Assembly: GCF_035627495.1 (NCBI RefSeq)
Contig: NZ_DASPLO010000158.1
Location: forward strand, 62,001 to 126,000
Length of the DNA stretch: 64,000 bases
Direction of reading: 5' to 3'
DNA from: Methylocaldum sp035627495
Lineage (GTDB): Bacteria > Pseudomonadota > Gammaproteobacteria > Methylococcales > Methylococcaceae
Part shown: in pieces, positions 25,634 to 34,086 of the stretch
Layout: each line of letters begins with the position of its first letter
Numbering within the stretch: the stretch's first letter is position 1
Notes under the pieces: generated by a model
The model's input: only the letters and a program-made list of their open reading frames with translations
Databases searched by the model: none
What the model was told of the DNA's origin: nothing
Translations under genes and position numbers: made by a program

Positions 25634-27460
25634 ATGTATTTCATGAACGGGGTTACCTATTGCCTGTACGCAGGCGCGTTTCGCGGTGGAATTTCCCGCA
25701 AGGAAGGCTCAAGTCCGAGTGGACTCCTTTTTTTTCTCGCAGTACCTCCGCGATGGTTGCTCGCGGCCATTGCGATCGCCTTGGGCGGATACCAGGACCT
25801 GGCGCTGGGCGATGCCGTCGCGATCAATCCCACAGCGGCATCCGTGGCCACGGATGCCGGGACGGTGGACATCACTCTCACCTATTCGCGAGGGCCGAGT
25901 GAACAGGTAACCGGTACTCTGGACGTGAACTGGATCACGCTCGACGGTTCCGCGACGGCTCCGTCGGACTATACCGGGGTAAGCGGATCGGTGAGCTTCG
26001 ATCGCGGAGGAGCATCGACGCAAACCCAGACCGTCACGATTCCCATCGTGAACAATCCGAGCCTGACTTCATCAAGGGCATTCACACTCAGCTTGAGTTG
26101 TCTCGATAACGGTGATGGACCCTGCGCCGCCGCCCAGTTCCCGGCAAATTCCGTCACCATCACCATCACGCCTTTGCCGCCTACGCCGCCCCCGGAGCCT
26201 CCACCGCCTCCGGAGCCTACGGCAACACCGCTCAACCAACTTCCCGGACTCACCGAAAACCAGCGGTCCGTGGCCGATGCCCTGGTAAACGCCTGTGACG
26301 GCGCCGCCGGTGAGCTGGCGCAGCGCTGCTCGGATCTCTTGGGTTCCGGACTGACCGACGCCGAGAGGATCGCCGCCCTGAGCCAAATCACCCCCGAACA
26401 AGTGGCTTCCCAAACCAGCATGCCCCTGCGCATCGGCACCGGACGCACGGCCAACCTGCAGCAGCGCCTGACCCTGCTGCGCCAGGGCAACGGTGGGTTC
26501 GACCTGGCAATGAATATTGACGGCCGAAAGATCTCCTACGACACGATTGCCCGCGCGCTCCGGAACCAGTCCGGCGGGGCCGCGGGCGACGGGCCCGACG
26601 ATCCGTTGCGGGACAGCCCCCTGGGAGTTTTCGTGCAAGGCCGGTTCAATGGCGGCGATCGGGACAACACCGGTGCGGAGCGGGGCTACCGGTTCACTAC
26701 CGGCGGCCTTACCCTGGGCGCCGACTATCGGCTGACCGATCAGTTGATCCTGGGGCTGGCGTTCGGTTACGACGGGACGTCTGCCGTCTTCAGCCAAAAT
26801 TCCGGTGCCATGGACACCGATTCGTACCACGGTTCCTTCTATGGCAGCTATTACCTGCCCGAGGATTTTTACGTGGACTGGATCGGGAATTTCACCCGGC
26901 ACGACTACGACATGAAGCGCAATATCCGCTATACGGGGTTCTCGTCGCGGGCGCGCAGCAATCCGGAAGGCAACCAATACGGTTTCGCCGTCAGTTTCGG
27001 CAAGGATCTCGCAATCAGCGAATGGAACCTGAACCCGTATCTCCGCATGGAGTATGCCAAGCTGCAGATCGACGCCTACCGGGAACAGGGCGGCGGCGGC
27101 CTGGGCCTGGCCTTCGGCAGCCAGGACGACCATTCCCTGACCACGGACCTCGGCGCGCAGTTCGGCCGGGCGTTCAGCCTGCCTTGGGCCGTATTGACGC
27201 CGTCGATTCGCTTCGAGTGGGAGCATCAGTATCAGAACGGCGCGCGCGACACCAAAATCCGCTTCGCAGACGCGACTCTCGGCACCGGCGGCTTTTCCAT
27301 CTCCAACTCGACCCCCGATCGCGATTATTTCAATCTGGGCGGTTCGTTGGCCGCCACCTTACCCGGCGGCAATGCCGCCTTTCTGCGCTACGAAACGCGC
27401 CTGGGCCAGCAGGCCGTCTCCAGCCATATCGTCGAGGCCGGCGTCAGAATTTCGTTTTAG
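25634..27460 (+). CDS. Autotransporter-like outer-membrane protein with Calx-beta-type passenger
   Basis: A 608-residue secreted protein. A hydrophobic signal stretch (about residues 30-60) precedes a ~110-residue Calx-beta-like domain (TVDITLTYSRG, WITLDGSATAPSDYTGVSGS). A Pro-rich linker (TPPPEPPPPPEP) and an ~80-residue helical segment follow (QLPGLTENQRSVADALVNAC). The C-terminal ~280 residues form an autotransporter beta-barrel ending in VRISF, with the terminal Phe typical of outer-membrane barrels. ATG 25634 is used; the long charged lead before the signal stretch makes a later start possible. Probably surface-exposed and involved in adhesion or envelope structure, without direct evidence. 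Confidence 0.8.
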   Translation: MYFMNGVTYCLYAGAFRGGISRKEGSSPSGLLFFLAVPPRWLLAAIAIALGGYQDLALGDAVAINPTAASVATDAGTVDITLTYSRGPSEQVTGTLDVNWITLDGSATAPSDYTGVSGSVSFDRGGASTQTQTVTIPIVNNPSLTSSRAFTLSLSCLDNGDGPCAAAQFPANSVTITITPLPPTPPPEPPPPPEPTATPLNQLPGLTENQRSVADALVNACDGAAGELAQRCSDLLGSGLTDAERIAALSQITPEQVASQTSMPLRIGTGRTANLQQRLTLLRQGNGGFDLAMNIDGRKISYDTIARALRNQSGGAAGDGPDDPLRDSPLGVFVQGRFNGGDRDNTGAERGYRFTTGGLTLGADYRLTDQLILGLAFGYDGTSAVFSQNSGAMDTDSYHGSFYGSYYLPEDFYVDWIGNFTRHDYDMKRNIRYTGFSSRARSNPEGNQYGFAVSFGKDLAISEWNLNPYLRMEYAKLQIDAYREQGGGGLGLAFGSQDDHSLTTDLGAQFGRAFSLPWAVLTPSIRFEWEHQYQNGARDTKIRFADATLGTGGFSISNSTPDRDYFNLGGSLAATLPGGNAAFLRYETRLGQQAVSSHIVEAGVRISF

Positions 27461-27477
27461 ACATTACGCGATGTTAC

Positions 27478-27555
27478 GCCGGGAACGGCTGACGCCTTAT
27501 CCCGGCCTACAACTACAACATTGTGTAGGCCGGAATAAGCGGCAGCGTTTCCGGC
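27478..27555. repeat. REP pair upstream of RAYT 2, GTAGGCCGGGATAAG family
   Basis: A reverse copy (ends CCCGGCCTAC at 27510) and a forward copy (GTAG at 27525) stand back to back, separated by AACTACAACATTGT. The RAYT gene starts 28 bases further on. Confidence 0.85.
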
Positions 27556-27582
27556 AAACTGGTTTGTAACATCATCCGAAGT

Positions 27583-28101
27583 ATGAGCGATTATCGGCGG
27601 CTCTATCGTCCCGGCGGGACCTACTTTTTCACCGTCGTTACTCACGGACGGCGGCCATTATTCGCGGACCATCAAAATGTCGAAAAGCTGCGCTCGGCAT
27701 TCCGTTATGTAAGGACACTCCGCCCTTTCGAAATCATTGCCGCCGTGGTCTTGCCGGATCATCTGCATTGTCTGTGGCGATTGCCGGTTGGGGATACCGA
27801 CTTTTCCGCGCGCTGGCAGATGATCAAAACCGATTTTTCACGGCATGTGCCGGCTCCGGCAAACAAGGACGGTTCGAAAAGCCTCTGGCAACCCCGCTAT
27901 TGGGAACATTGGATTCGGGACGAAGAGGATCTCCGCCGGCATCTCGATTACATTCATTACAACCCGGCCAAACACGGGCTCGCATCCGCGCCGCTCGAAT
28001 GGGAACCCGGTTCATTCAGACGATTTGTGAAAATGGGATGGTACGAGGCGGCTTGGGGCGCGAGCGAGCCTGAGAATATCCGCGGAATGGAGCTCGAGTA
28101 A
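27583..28101 (+). CDS. REP-associated tyrosine transposase (RAYT), copy 2
   Basis: A 172-residue Y1 transposase with the HUH motif in LPDHLHCLWRLP and the catalytic Tyr in HLDYIHYNPAKHG, plus WQPRYWEHWIRDEEDL. It is diverged from the other two RAYTs in the window, although the layout is identical. It lies between REP pairs of the GTAGGCCGGGATAAG family (27478-27555 and 28131-28240), by far the most numerous repeat here, so it is the likely agent of that family. ATG at 27583. Confidence 0.93.
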   Translation: MSDYRRLYRPGGTYFFTVVTHGRRPLFADHQNVEKLRSAFRYVRTLRPFEIIAAVVLPDHLHCLWRLPVGDTDFSARWQMIKTDFSRHVPAPANKDGSKSLWQPRYWEHWIRDEEDLRRHLDYIHYNPAKHGLASAPLEWEPGSFRRFVKMGWYEAAWGASEPENIRGMELE

Positions 28102-28130
28102 ACCGACACTCTGAAGGCCGTGGGTATTCC

Positions 28131-28240
28131 GCCGGGAACGGCTTCGCCCCTTCGACCGGGCTCAGGACAGGCTTATCCCGGCCTACACCCCCTGTCTCCA
28201 AAAGATGGTAGATACCGGAATAAGCGATAGCGTTTCCGGC
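28131..28240. repeat. REP pair downstream of RAYT 2
   Basis: A reverse copy (28131-28186, ends GGCCTAC) is followed by a forward variant, GTAGATACCGGAATAAGCG (28208-28240). Beyond it, up to the sugar transferase gene at 28465, the sequence becomes AT-rich and holds a leader hairpin at 28362-28425. Confidence 0.8.
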
Positions 28241-28361
28241 AATGTGGCCGGCATTTCCCATCCGCATCAAAACCTTCTTCCAAAAATAATCCAATCCTCA
28301 TCTGATTTTAATTTTTCCCTCGGCTGTTCGCTCATGTTGCTCCCGTAGGCTAGTGATCGAA

Positions 28362-28425
28362 GGCTGCTTCCACTCCCGAGGTTGTAAAAACACCTACTGC
28401 GCAAGGATGTGCAACGGAAGCAGCC
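28362..28425 (+). promoter_or_regulatory. Leader hairpin upstream of the polysaccharide operon
   Basis: GGCTGCTTCC (28362-28371) pairs perfectly with GGAAGCAGCC (28416-28425). Flanking bases extend the stem by a few pairs, and the loop is 44 bases. It lies 40 bases before the first gene of the exopolysaccharide locus, in the probable 5' leader. A regulatory role is inferred from position only. Confidence 0.4.
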
Positions 28426-28464
28426 CTCTTGATATTACGAGAAGTAATTAAGAGGTTCACGAAC

Positions 28465-29892
28465 ATGCCACTCGGTGTTGGAAACATATTCAAAGGACTT
28501 TTCAAACAGTATGGGCACACGGTGATCGTGCTGCTGAGGTTTCTCGACATCACGATGCTGCTGACCGCTGCCTGGGTTGCCTTTTATTTCTGGCATCAGA
28601 AGCTGGTCATCGATCAGGACCACCGGGTCGTGATCGCGCTAGGCATTCTGGGGGCCATCATCTTCTTCGAGATCGGGCAGATCTATCGTCCCTGGCGGAA
28701 CGATGCGATGCGGGGAGAAGTCGTCCGGATCCTGCGTGCCTGGCTATTCACCTTGATCTCGGTCGTGTCCATCGTCGCCCTGGTCCGGTTGCATGTCTGG
28801 CTCGGTTCCAGCTATCGCTGGATTGCGACCTGGGGGGTACTGGGTTTTCTGTTCGTCATTCTCTCGCGGGCGGTGCTTTCGCGGGTGCTGCAGGTATTGC
28901 GCGCACGGGGCTGGCCGCAAGGTCGTATCGTGATGGTCGGGCTGAATCAGATGGCGATCGCCGCGAGCCGGCAGTTGAACGAATCGCCGTGGGCCGGTTT
29001 GCAGGTGATCGGCTATGTCGATGACCGCTCCAAGCCCAGGGTTTTGGCCGGAGATGTTTCGTTGCCCCGGCTGGGCGGTTTGAAGGATTTGGCTGCTCTC
29101 GTGACGCGCGAAGCCGTCGATGAAGTGTGGGTGGCGTTTCCGTTCAAAGGCGAATCGCGTGCGGAACAGGTGCTTCACGAATTGCGGCATCTCCCGGTCA
29201 GCATTCGGTTGGTGATCGACTGCTTCGCCTTCAAGATGAGCAAATTCCTGAACCTGAACGAAGTCGCCGGCATCCCGACGCTCGATATTTCCGTATCGCC
29301 CCTGCACGGCATCAATCGCTACATCAAGGAAATCGAAGACCGTCTTTTGGCGCTGGTGCTGCTGATCGTGGCGAGTCCCGTGATGCTGGTCGTCGCCGCC
29401 GGGGTCAAGCTGAGCTCGCCGGGTCCGGTGTTCTACCGGCAGGAGCGGGTGGGCTGGAACAACCGCTCGTTCGTCATGCTGAAGTTCCGGTCCATGCCGG
29501 TGAATGCGGAGTCTAAATCAGGGCCGGTCTGGGCGAAGCCCGGCGAAAACCGCGCGACGCCGTTCGGGGCTTTCCTGCGCAAGACCAGCCTGGACGAGTT
29601 GCCGCAGCTGATCAACGTGCTCAAGGGCGACATGTCGCTGGTGGGCCCGCGGCCCGAGCGCCCGGATTTCGTGGAAGTGTTCAAGGACCAGGTGCCGAAT
29701 TACATGAAAAAGCACATGGTGAAAGCCGGCATCACCGGTTGGGCTCAGGTGAACGGCTGGCGCGGCGACACCGACCTCACCAAGCGGATCGAGCACGATC
29801 TTTACTACATCCAGCATTGGTCGGTGTGGTTCGATCTGGAAATCGCCATGAGAACCGTCGTGTCCGGCTTCGTAAACAAGAATGCCTACTGA
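28465..29892 (+). CDS. Undecaprenyl-phosphate sugar-1-phosphate transferase (WcaJ/PssY-like)
   Basis: A 475-residue polyprenyl glycosylphosphotransferase. Four N-terminal membrane segments and a nucleotide-binding-like domain (about 70-270; GRIVMVGLNQMA) precede the catalytic bacterial sugar transferase domain (about 285-475), with YRQERVGWNNRSF, FLRKTSLDELPQL, VGPRPERPDF and ITGWAQVNGWRG. It transfers the first sugar-phosphate to undecaprenyl phosphate on the cytoplasmic face, starting repeat-unit assembly. ATG 28465 follows AAGAGG; a TTG at 28429 would add 12 residues. It is the first gene of the exopolysaccharide locus. Confidence 0.93.
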   Translation: MPLGVGNIFKGLFKQYGHTVIVLLRFLDITMLLTAAWVAFYFWHQKLVIDQDHRVVIALGILGAIIFFEIGQIYRPWRNDAMRGEVVRILRAWLFTLISVVSIVALVRLHVWLGSSYRWIATWGVLGFLFVILSRAVLSRVLQVLRARGWPQGRIVMVGLNQMAIAASRQLNESPWAGLQVIGYVDDRSKPRVLAGDVSLPRLGGLKDLAALVTREAVDEVWVAFPFKGESRAEQVLHELRHLPVSIRLVIDCFAFKMSKFLNLNEVAGIPTLDISVSPLHGINRYIKEIEDRLLALVLLIVASPVMLVVAAGVKLSSPGPVFYRQERVGWNNRSFVMLKFRSMPVNAESKSGPVWAKPGENRATPFGAFLRKTSLDELPQLINVLKGDMSLVGPRPERPDFVEVFKDQVPNYMKKHMVKAGITGWAQVNGWRGDTDLTKRIEHDLYYIQHWSVWFDLEIAMRTVVSGFVNKNAY

Positions 29893-29923
29893 TGTGGGTC
29901 TCGCGGGAAAGGGGTAAAAATCC

Positions 29924-31072
29924 ATGATTGCATCGTCATCCTTGAATTCGCCGGCCGGAAGGCCGGGGGCGCTGGCCGGGATTCTGGCGCTGTGGCTGGC
30001 CGTTTTTCTCCCTGGCTGCTCGCTGACGCCCGGTATGGATATGAAGAAGGGCAGCGATATCTCGGACGCGACCGTGCCGGTCATGAAGGACGGCAAGCTG
30101 GTCAAGGAAAAGGTGAATATCGTTCCGATCACCGCCGATTTGATCATCGAGCGGGAAAACGCGAGGCTGCAAGACGCCAGCAAACTCTCTCTGCCGAGCT
30201 CGGAGGCGGGGCCGTACCGGGTCGGGCTGCACGACCGGTTGCAGATCACGGTTTGGGATCACCCCGAGCTCAACGATCCGGGTGGAGAAAAGATTCTTCC
30301 CGAACTGGCGGGCAAAGCCGTTGGAGATGACGGCACGATTTTCTACCCCTACATCGGCACCATTCACGTGGCGGATAAAACCGTGTCCGAGATCAGAGAC
30401 CTCTTGAGCCAGGGGCTTTCCAAATATTTCAAGAAGGTCAAGCTCGACGTGCGCGTGATCTCGTTCCAGGCCCACAAAGTCAACGTGGTCGGCGAAGTGA
30501 AGTATCCGGGCGTCCAGTCGATGGTGGATACGCCGCTCAATATCGCCGAAGCCATCAGCCGCGCGGGCGGCGTGACCGCGGAGGCGGATTTGAGTCACGT
30601 GACCTTGTCGCGCGGGGACAAGCTCTATCCGATCAACCTCCAGGCTCTTTATGAACAGGGCAACAATGGCCAGAACCTGCAGCTGATGCCCGGCGACGTG
30701 CTCAATGTGCCCGATCGCTACAACAGCAAGGTGTTCGTCACGGGCGAAGTGGGCCGGCAGCAGTCGCTGCAAATCCACAAGGGCAAACTGACGCTCGCTC
30801 AGGCGATATCGGAGGCCAACGGGGTCGATTTCAACACCTCCAATGCGGAGGAGATCTACATCATTCGGGCCGGACAGGCCAAGCCGGAAATTTTCCAGCT
30901 CAACGGGGAATCGCCCGATGCCATGATCCTGGCGGAGCAATTTTCGCTGAAGCCGCACGACATTGTTTTCGTGGGTACGGCGGGCGTCACCCAATGGTCG
31001 AGGGTGCTCAACCAGTTGCTGCCATCGTCGTTTAGCCAAGTCATGACGCGCGGAGCGTTCTACGGGTTCTGA
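29924..31072 (+). CDS. Polysaccharide export outer-membrane lipoprotein (Wza-like)
   Basis: A 382-residue lipoprotein (LPGC, Cys32). The polysaccharide export domain (YRVGLHDRLQITVWDHPELN, about 92-190) and SLBB-type domains (VNVVGEVKYPGVQSM; VFVTGEVGRQQSLQI) match Wza/KpsD-type proteins that form the outer-membrane channel for capsule or exopolysaccharide. The C-terminal segment (RVLNQLLPSSF) is the usual amphipathic membrane helix. It lies between the initiating transferase and the co-polymerase genes. Confidence 0.94.
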   Translation: MIASSSLNSPAGRPGALAGILALWLAVFLPGCSLTPGMDMKKGSDISDATVPVMKDGKLVKEKVNIVPITADLIIERENARLQDASKLSLPSSEAGPYRVGLHDRLQITVWDHPELNDPGGEKILPELAGKAVGDDGTIFYPYIGTIHVADKTVSEIRDLLSQGLSKYFKKVKLDVRVISFQAHKVNVVGEVKYPGVQSMVDTPLNIAEAISRAGGVTAEADLSHVTLSRGDKLYPINLQALYEQGNNGQNLQLMPGDVLNVPDRYNSKVFVTGEVGRQQSLQIHKGKLTLAQAISEANGVDFNTSNAEEIYIIRAGQAKPEIFQLNGESPDAMILAEQFSLKPHDIVFVGTAGVTQWSRVLNQLLPSSFSQVMTRGAFYGF

Positions 31073-31079
31073 CGGGTTC

Positions 31080-31136
31080 GTAGGCCGGGATAAGCCTGTC
31101 CTGAGCCCGGCCGAAGGGGCGTCAGCCGTTCCCGGC
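31080..31136 (+). repeat. REP, GTAGGCCGGGATAAG family
   Basis: A forward copy with the TGTCCTGAGCCCGGCCGAAG spacer and a GTTCCCGGC closing arm, inserted between the export lipoprotein and co-polymerase genes. Confidence 0.8.
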
Positions 31137-31213
31137 AAATAGTTCCGCGAATTGTTTCAAAGGCGCGAACGGACTTCGGCCTCTTTCAACCCCATCAATA
31201 TGTGGATTGAGTC

Positions 31214-33454
31214 ATGAATATGCATGGTCAAAACGAGATTAGCTTGCTTCCGCCACCGAACTTGTCGCGGCTCGAGGAGCCGAGCGTCAGCATCAGGGAC
31301 TATGTCGACCTGCTTCTCGAGGGCAAGAAGATCATCCTGTTGACGCTGTCGTCGGTCTTGCTGGTGACGATGGTCTATCTGATCTTCGCGCCCCGCACCT
31401 ACAAGGCGGATTCCCTGCTGCGGATCGACAAGAACAAAGCGCTGCTCACGGCCCCCCTCCGCAGCGAGGCCAGCAAGTCCCCGGCCGAGGCGGAAAACCC
31501 GAGGGCGCAGCGGGAAGTCGAAATTCTCCGGTCGCGCTCGGTCCTCGGCAAAGTCGTGGACGGGCTGAGCCTGACGGTGGAAGTCTCGCCCCGGTATTTC
31601 CCTCTCGTCGGCGAGACGCTCGCGCGCTGGCACGACGCCCATGACGGTGTGGCGGACGCCTGGTGGGGCTTCGGCCGCTGGGCCTGGGGGGGCGAAAAGC
31701 TCAAGATCGCCAGCTTCACCGTTCCGGATCGTTACCTGGGGAAAGATTTCACCTTGATCGCTCTCGAAGGGGCGCGCTTTCGACTGTTCGGCCCCAAGGA
31801 TGAACCGCTGGCCGAGGGGCGGGTAGGCGATGCCGTCGAGGTCGACATGGGTGAAGACAAACCCCTGGTCGTCCAGGTTTCGGAGCTCAAGGCCCATCCC
31901 GGCACCCATTTCGATCTGAGCCGGAAGAGCCAATTGACGGCCATCGAGAAACTGAAGAAGGCGATCACCGTCAAGGAAGCCTCCAAAGACACGGATATTC
32001 TCAATGTCGAACTGAAAGGGCGCGATCCGGAGCAGCTCGCCAAGTCGGTCAACGACATCGCCACTACGTATGTGAATGCGACGGTCAATTGGGAGTCGGC
32101 GGAAGCCGGGCAAAAACTGGCTTTTCTGGAGGGCCAACTGCCCGTCATCAAGGAGCGCCTGGAACGGGCGGAGCAGGCGTTGAGCGCTTACCGGCAACAG
32201 CATGGCGCGGTCGACATCTCCACCGAGGCCGAGGTGTTGCTGAAGCAGACGGCGGAAATGGAAACCCTGGGCATCCAGCTCAAACAAAAGTACGAGGAAC
32301 AGAGCCAGCGTCTCGAGGACGCGCATCCGGACATGGTCGCCACCAAGGCCCAGATCAGCCGGGTCGACCGCAAGCTGTCGGATCTGAACAAGCGCATCAA
32401 GGACCTGCCGCGCACGCAGCAAAACATGGTAGGGCTATCCCGGGACGTCCAGGTCAACACCGAGCTGTACACCTCGCTGCTGAACAGCGCCCAGGAACAG
32501 CGGGTCGCCGCGGCCGGATCGATCGGCAATTCCCGCATCGTCGACTTCGCCGTGATACCGGAAAAGCCGTACTGGCCGAAGCCCATTCTCTTGTTGGCCA
32601 TCGCCACCGTGCTGGGTTTGACCTCGGGTTCGGCGATCGTATTCCTGCGAAACTCCTTGCAGCGCCATGACAATTACCCCGCGCTGCTGGAATACCGGGT
32701 CGGGATTCCCCTTTACGCGGCGATACCGCACAGCAAGAAGCAGAAGCGCCTCGCAAGATCGATCGATCAACACAAGGATAAACCGGGCGTATTGGCCAGC
32801 CAGGAACCTCACGACATCTCGGTCGAATCGTTGCGCGGTCTTCGGACAACGCTGGAAGCCACCCTGGCGAGCAGTGAAAGCAAGGTCATCATGATCAGCA
32901 GTCCCGCGCCCAGCATGGGCAAGTCTTTCGTCAGCTCGAATCTGGCGGCGCTTTTAGCGAGCATCAAGAAGCGGGTGCTGATCATCGACGCCGACCTTCG
33001 GAATGGTCGGCTGCACGAGGCCTTTTCGGTCCAGAAGGAGAAGGGACTCTCCGAACTCCTCAGCGGGTCGGCTTCGCTGGGCGAGGTGATCACCAGTCTT
33101 CCCGGCGTGGGGGTCGATTTCATCTCGAAAGGGCGGAATGTCTCCAATCCGGCAGAATTGCTGGTGCTCGGCGATTTGGAATCGATCCTGGAGGATCTGA
33201 AGGCCTTCTATAACCACATCGTGATCGACTCGCCGCCGATCCTCGGCGCCACGGACGCCGCCATCATCGGAAAGCACGCCGACGCCACGTTCCTGGTGGT
33301 CAAGGAAGGGCGCTACACCGCGCAGGAGCTGGAAGTCAGCTTCCGGCGGTTCCAGCACGTGGGCATCAAGCCGAACGGCTTCATCATCAACGATATGAAG
33401 GAAGGTTCGTCGTATTATCCGTATTACGGGTATGCGTATCCGAGGGCGGTTTAG
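31214..33454 (+). CDS. Polysaccharide co-polymerase / bacterial tyrosine autokinase (Wzc-like)
   Basis: A 746-residue protein. The N-terminal Wzz domain has membrane segments near residues 38-58 and 455-475, with a long periplasmic coiled region between. The cytoplasmic BY-kinase domain follows: Walker A SSPAPSMGKSFVSSN (about residue 561), Walker A' VLIIDADLRNGRLH and Walker B VIDSPPILG. The tail YYPYYGYAYPRAV is the tyrosine cluster that is autophosphorylated. It regulates chain length and links polymerisation to export through the Wza-like lipoprotein. No Wzb-type phosphatase gene is seen nearby. Confidence 0.95.
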   Translation: MNMHGQNEISLLPPPNLSRLEEPSVSIRDYVDLLLEGKKIILLTLSSVLLVTMVYLIFAPRTYKADSLLRIDKNKALLTAPLRSEASKSPAEAENPRAQREVEILRSRSVLGKVVDGLSLTVEVSPRYFPLVGETLARWHDAHDGVADAWWGFGRWAWGGEKLKIASFTVPDRYLGKDFTLIALEGARFRLFGPKDEPLAEGRVGDAVEVDMGEDKPLVVQVSELKAHPGTHFDLSRKSQLTAIEKLKKAITVKEASKDTDILNVELKGRDPEQLAKSVNDIATTYVNATVNWESAEAGQKLAFLEGQLPVIKERLERAEQALSAYRQQHGAVDISTEAEVLLKQTAEMETLGIQLKQKYEEQSQRLEDAHPDMVATKAQISRVDRKLSDLNKRIKDLPRTQQNMVGLSRDVQVNTELYTSLLNSAQEQRVAAAGSIGNSRIVDFAVIPEKPYWPKPILLLAIATVLGLTSGSAIVFLRNSLQRHDNYPALLEYRVGIPLYAAIPHSKKQKRLARSIDQHKDKPGVLASQEPHDISVESLRGLRTTLEATLASSESKVIMISSPAPSMGKSFVSSNLAALLASIKKRVLIIDADLRNGRLHEAFSVQKEKGLSELLSGSASLGEVITSLPGVGVDFISKGRNVSNPAELLVLGDLESILEDLKAFYNHIVIDSPPILGATDAAIIGKHADATFLVVKEGRYTAQELEVSFRRFQHVGIKPNGFIINDMKEGSSYYPYYGYAYPRAV

Positions 33455-33519
33455 AGGGAGGTTTCGGCTCTATGTTGGGAGAAGGAGATGTTCGCCTTCG
33501 GCGAGAGTTTGTTTTAAAG

Positions 33520-33745
33520 CGGGGAGCCGCCCCGCACGCGGGTTACTTTTCTTTGCTTGCCCAAAGAAAAGTAACCAAAAGAAAGGGCACCCGATTGCCG
33601 CTTGATTCCTGTGCTCCTCGCTTTCGGCGGGAGGCGATCGAAGGGTCATCCATGACCCTCGATCGCCGCGCAGAATCCATTCTGCGCCCCTTACGGGTTA
33701 TTCCCGCCGAAAGCTCCGGTGCTCGGCGCGGCAAACGGGAGAAAA
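33520..33745 (+). repeat. Long repeat with GGTTACTTTTCTTTG hairpin, copy 2
   Basis: The perfect 15-bp stem lies at 33541-33555 and 33562-33576, followed by AAAGAAAGGGCACCCG as in the 14187 copy. A second dyad around 33627-33670 (GATCGAAGGGTCATCCATGA and its mirror) lies inside it. Confidence 0.7.
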
Positions 33746-33899
33746 ACACACATCTTTGTTCGCTTAAACAACTCTATCCGCACTCCACTGGCGGGAACGG
33801 CGACCGCCTTATCGCAGCCTGCTTCGGGGTTGAGCATTATTCGGTCAAAAGGATTGCGGTCTGTTTCCCGTATGGCGACCCCGAGCATCGGAGCCTCGA

Positions 33900-34015
33900 A
33901 CCGGGGGCGAGAAGCGCAGGATCAAGGGCGCCATTCGGGCGGCTTTTCTTTTGGATACTTTTCTTTGGCCGCGCAAAGAAAAGTATCTCGCCTGCGGGGC
34001 GAGACCCGCATTCAA
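33900..34015 (-). repeat. Long repeat with GATACTTTTCTTTG hairpin, copy 3 (inverted)
   Basis: Stem GATACTTTTCTTTG (33954-33967) and CAAAGAAAAGTATC (33974-33987). The flanking GGCGAGACCCGC block on its right marks it as inverted relative to copy 2. Copies 2 and 3 together fill most of the 632-bp gap between wzc-like and polymerase genes; no gene is supported there. Confidence 0.65.
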
Positions 34016-34086
34016 ATTAAGCCGCCGCGTTAGCGGCACCAAAACAGCATCGGTTGGCATTACCACCGCCAAGAAACTCTTAAACG

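Noticed and set aside
33455..34086. ORFs in the gap before the polymerase gene
   Set aside because: They are made of the GTTACTTTTCTTTG repeats and show no protein features.
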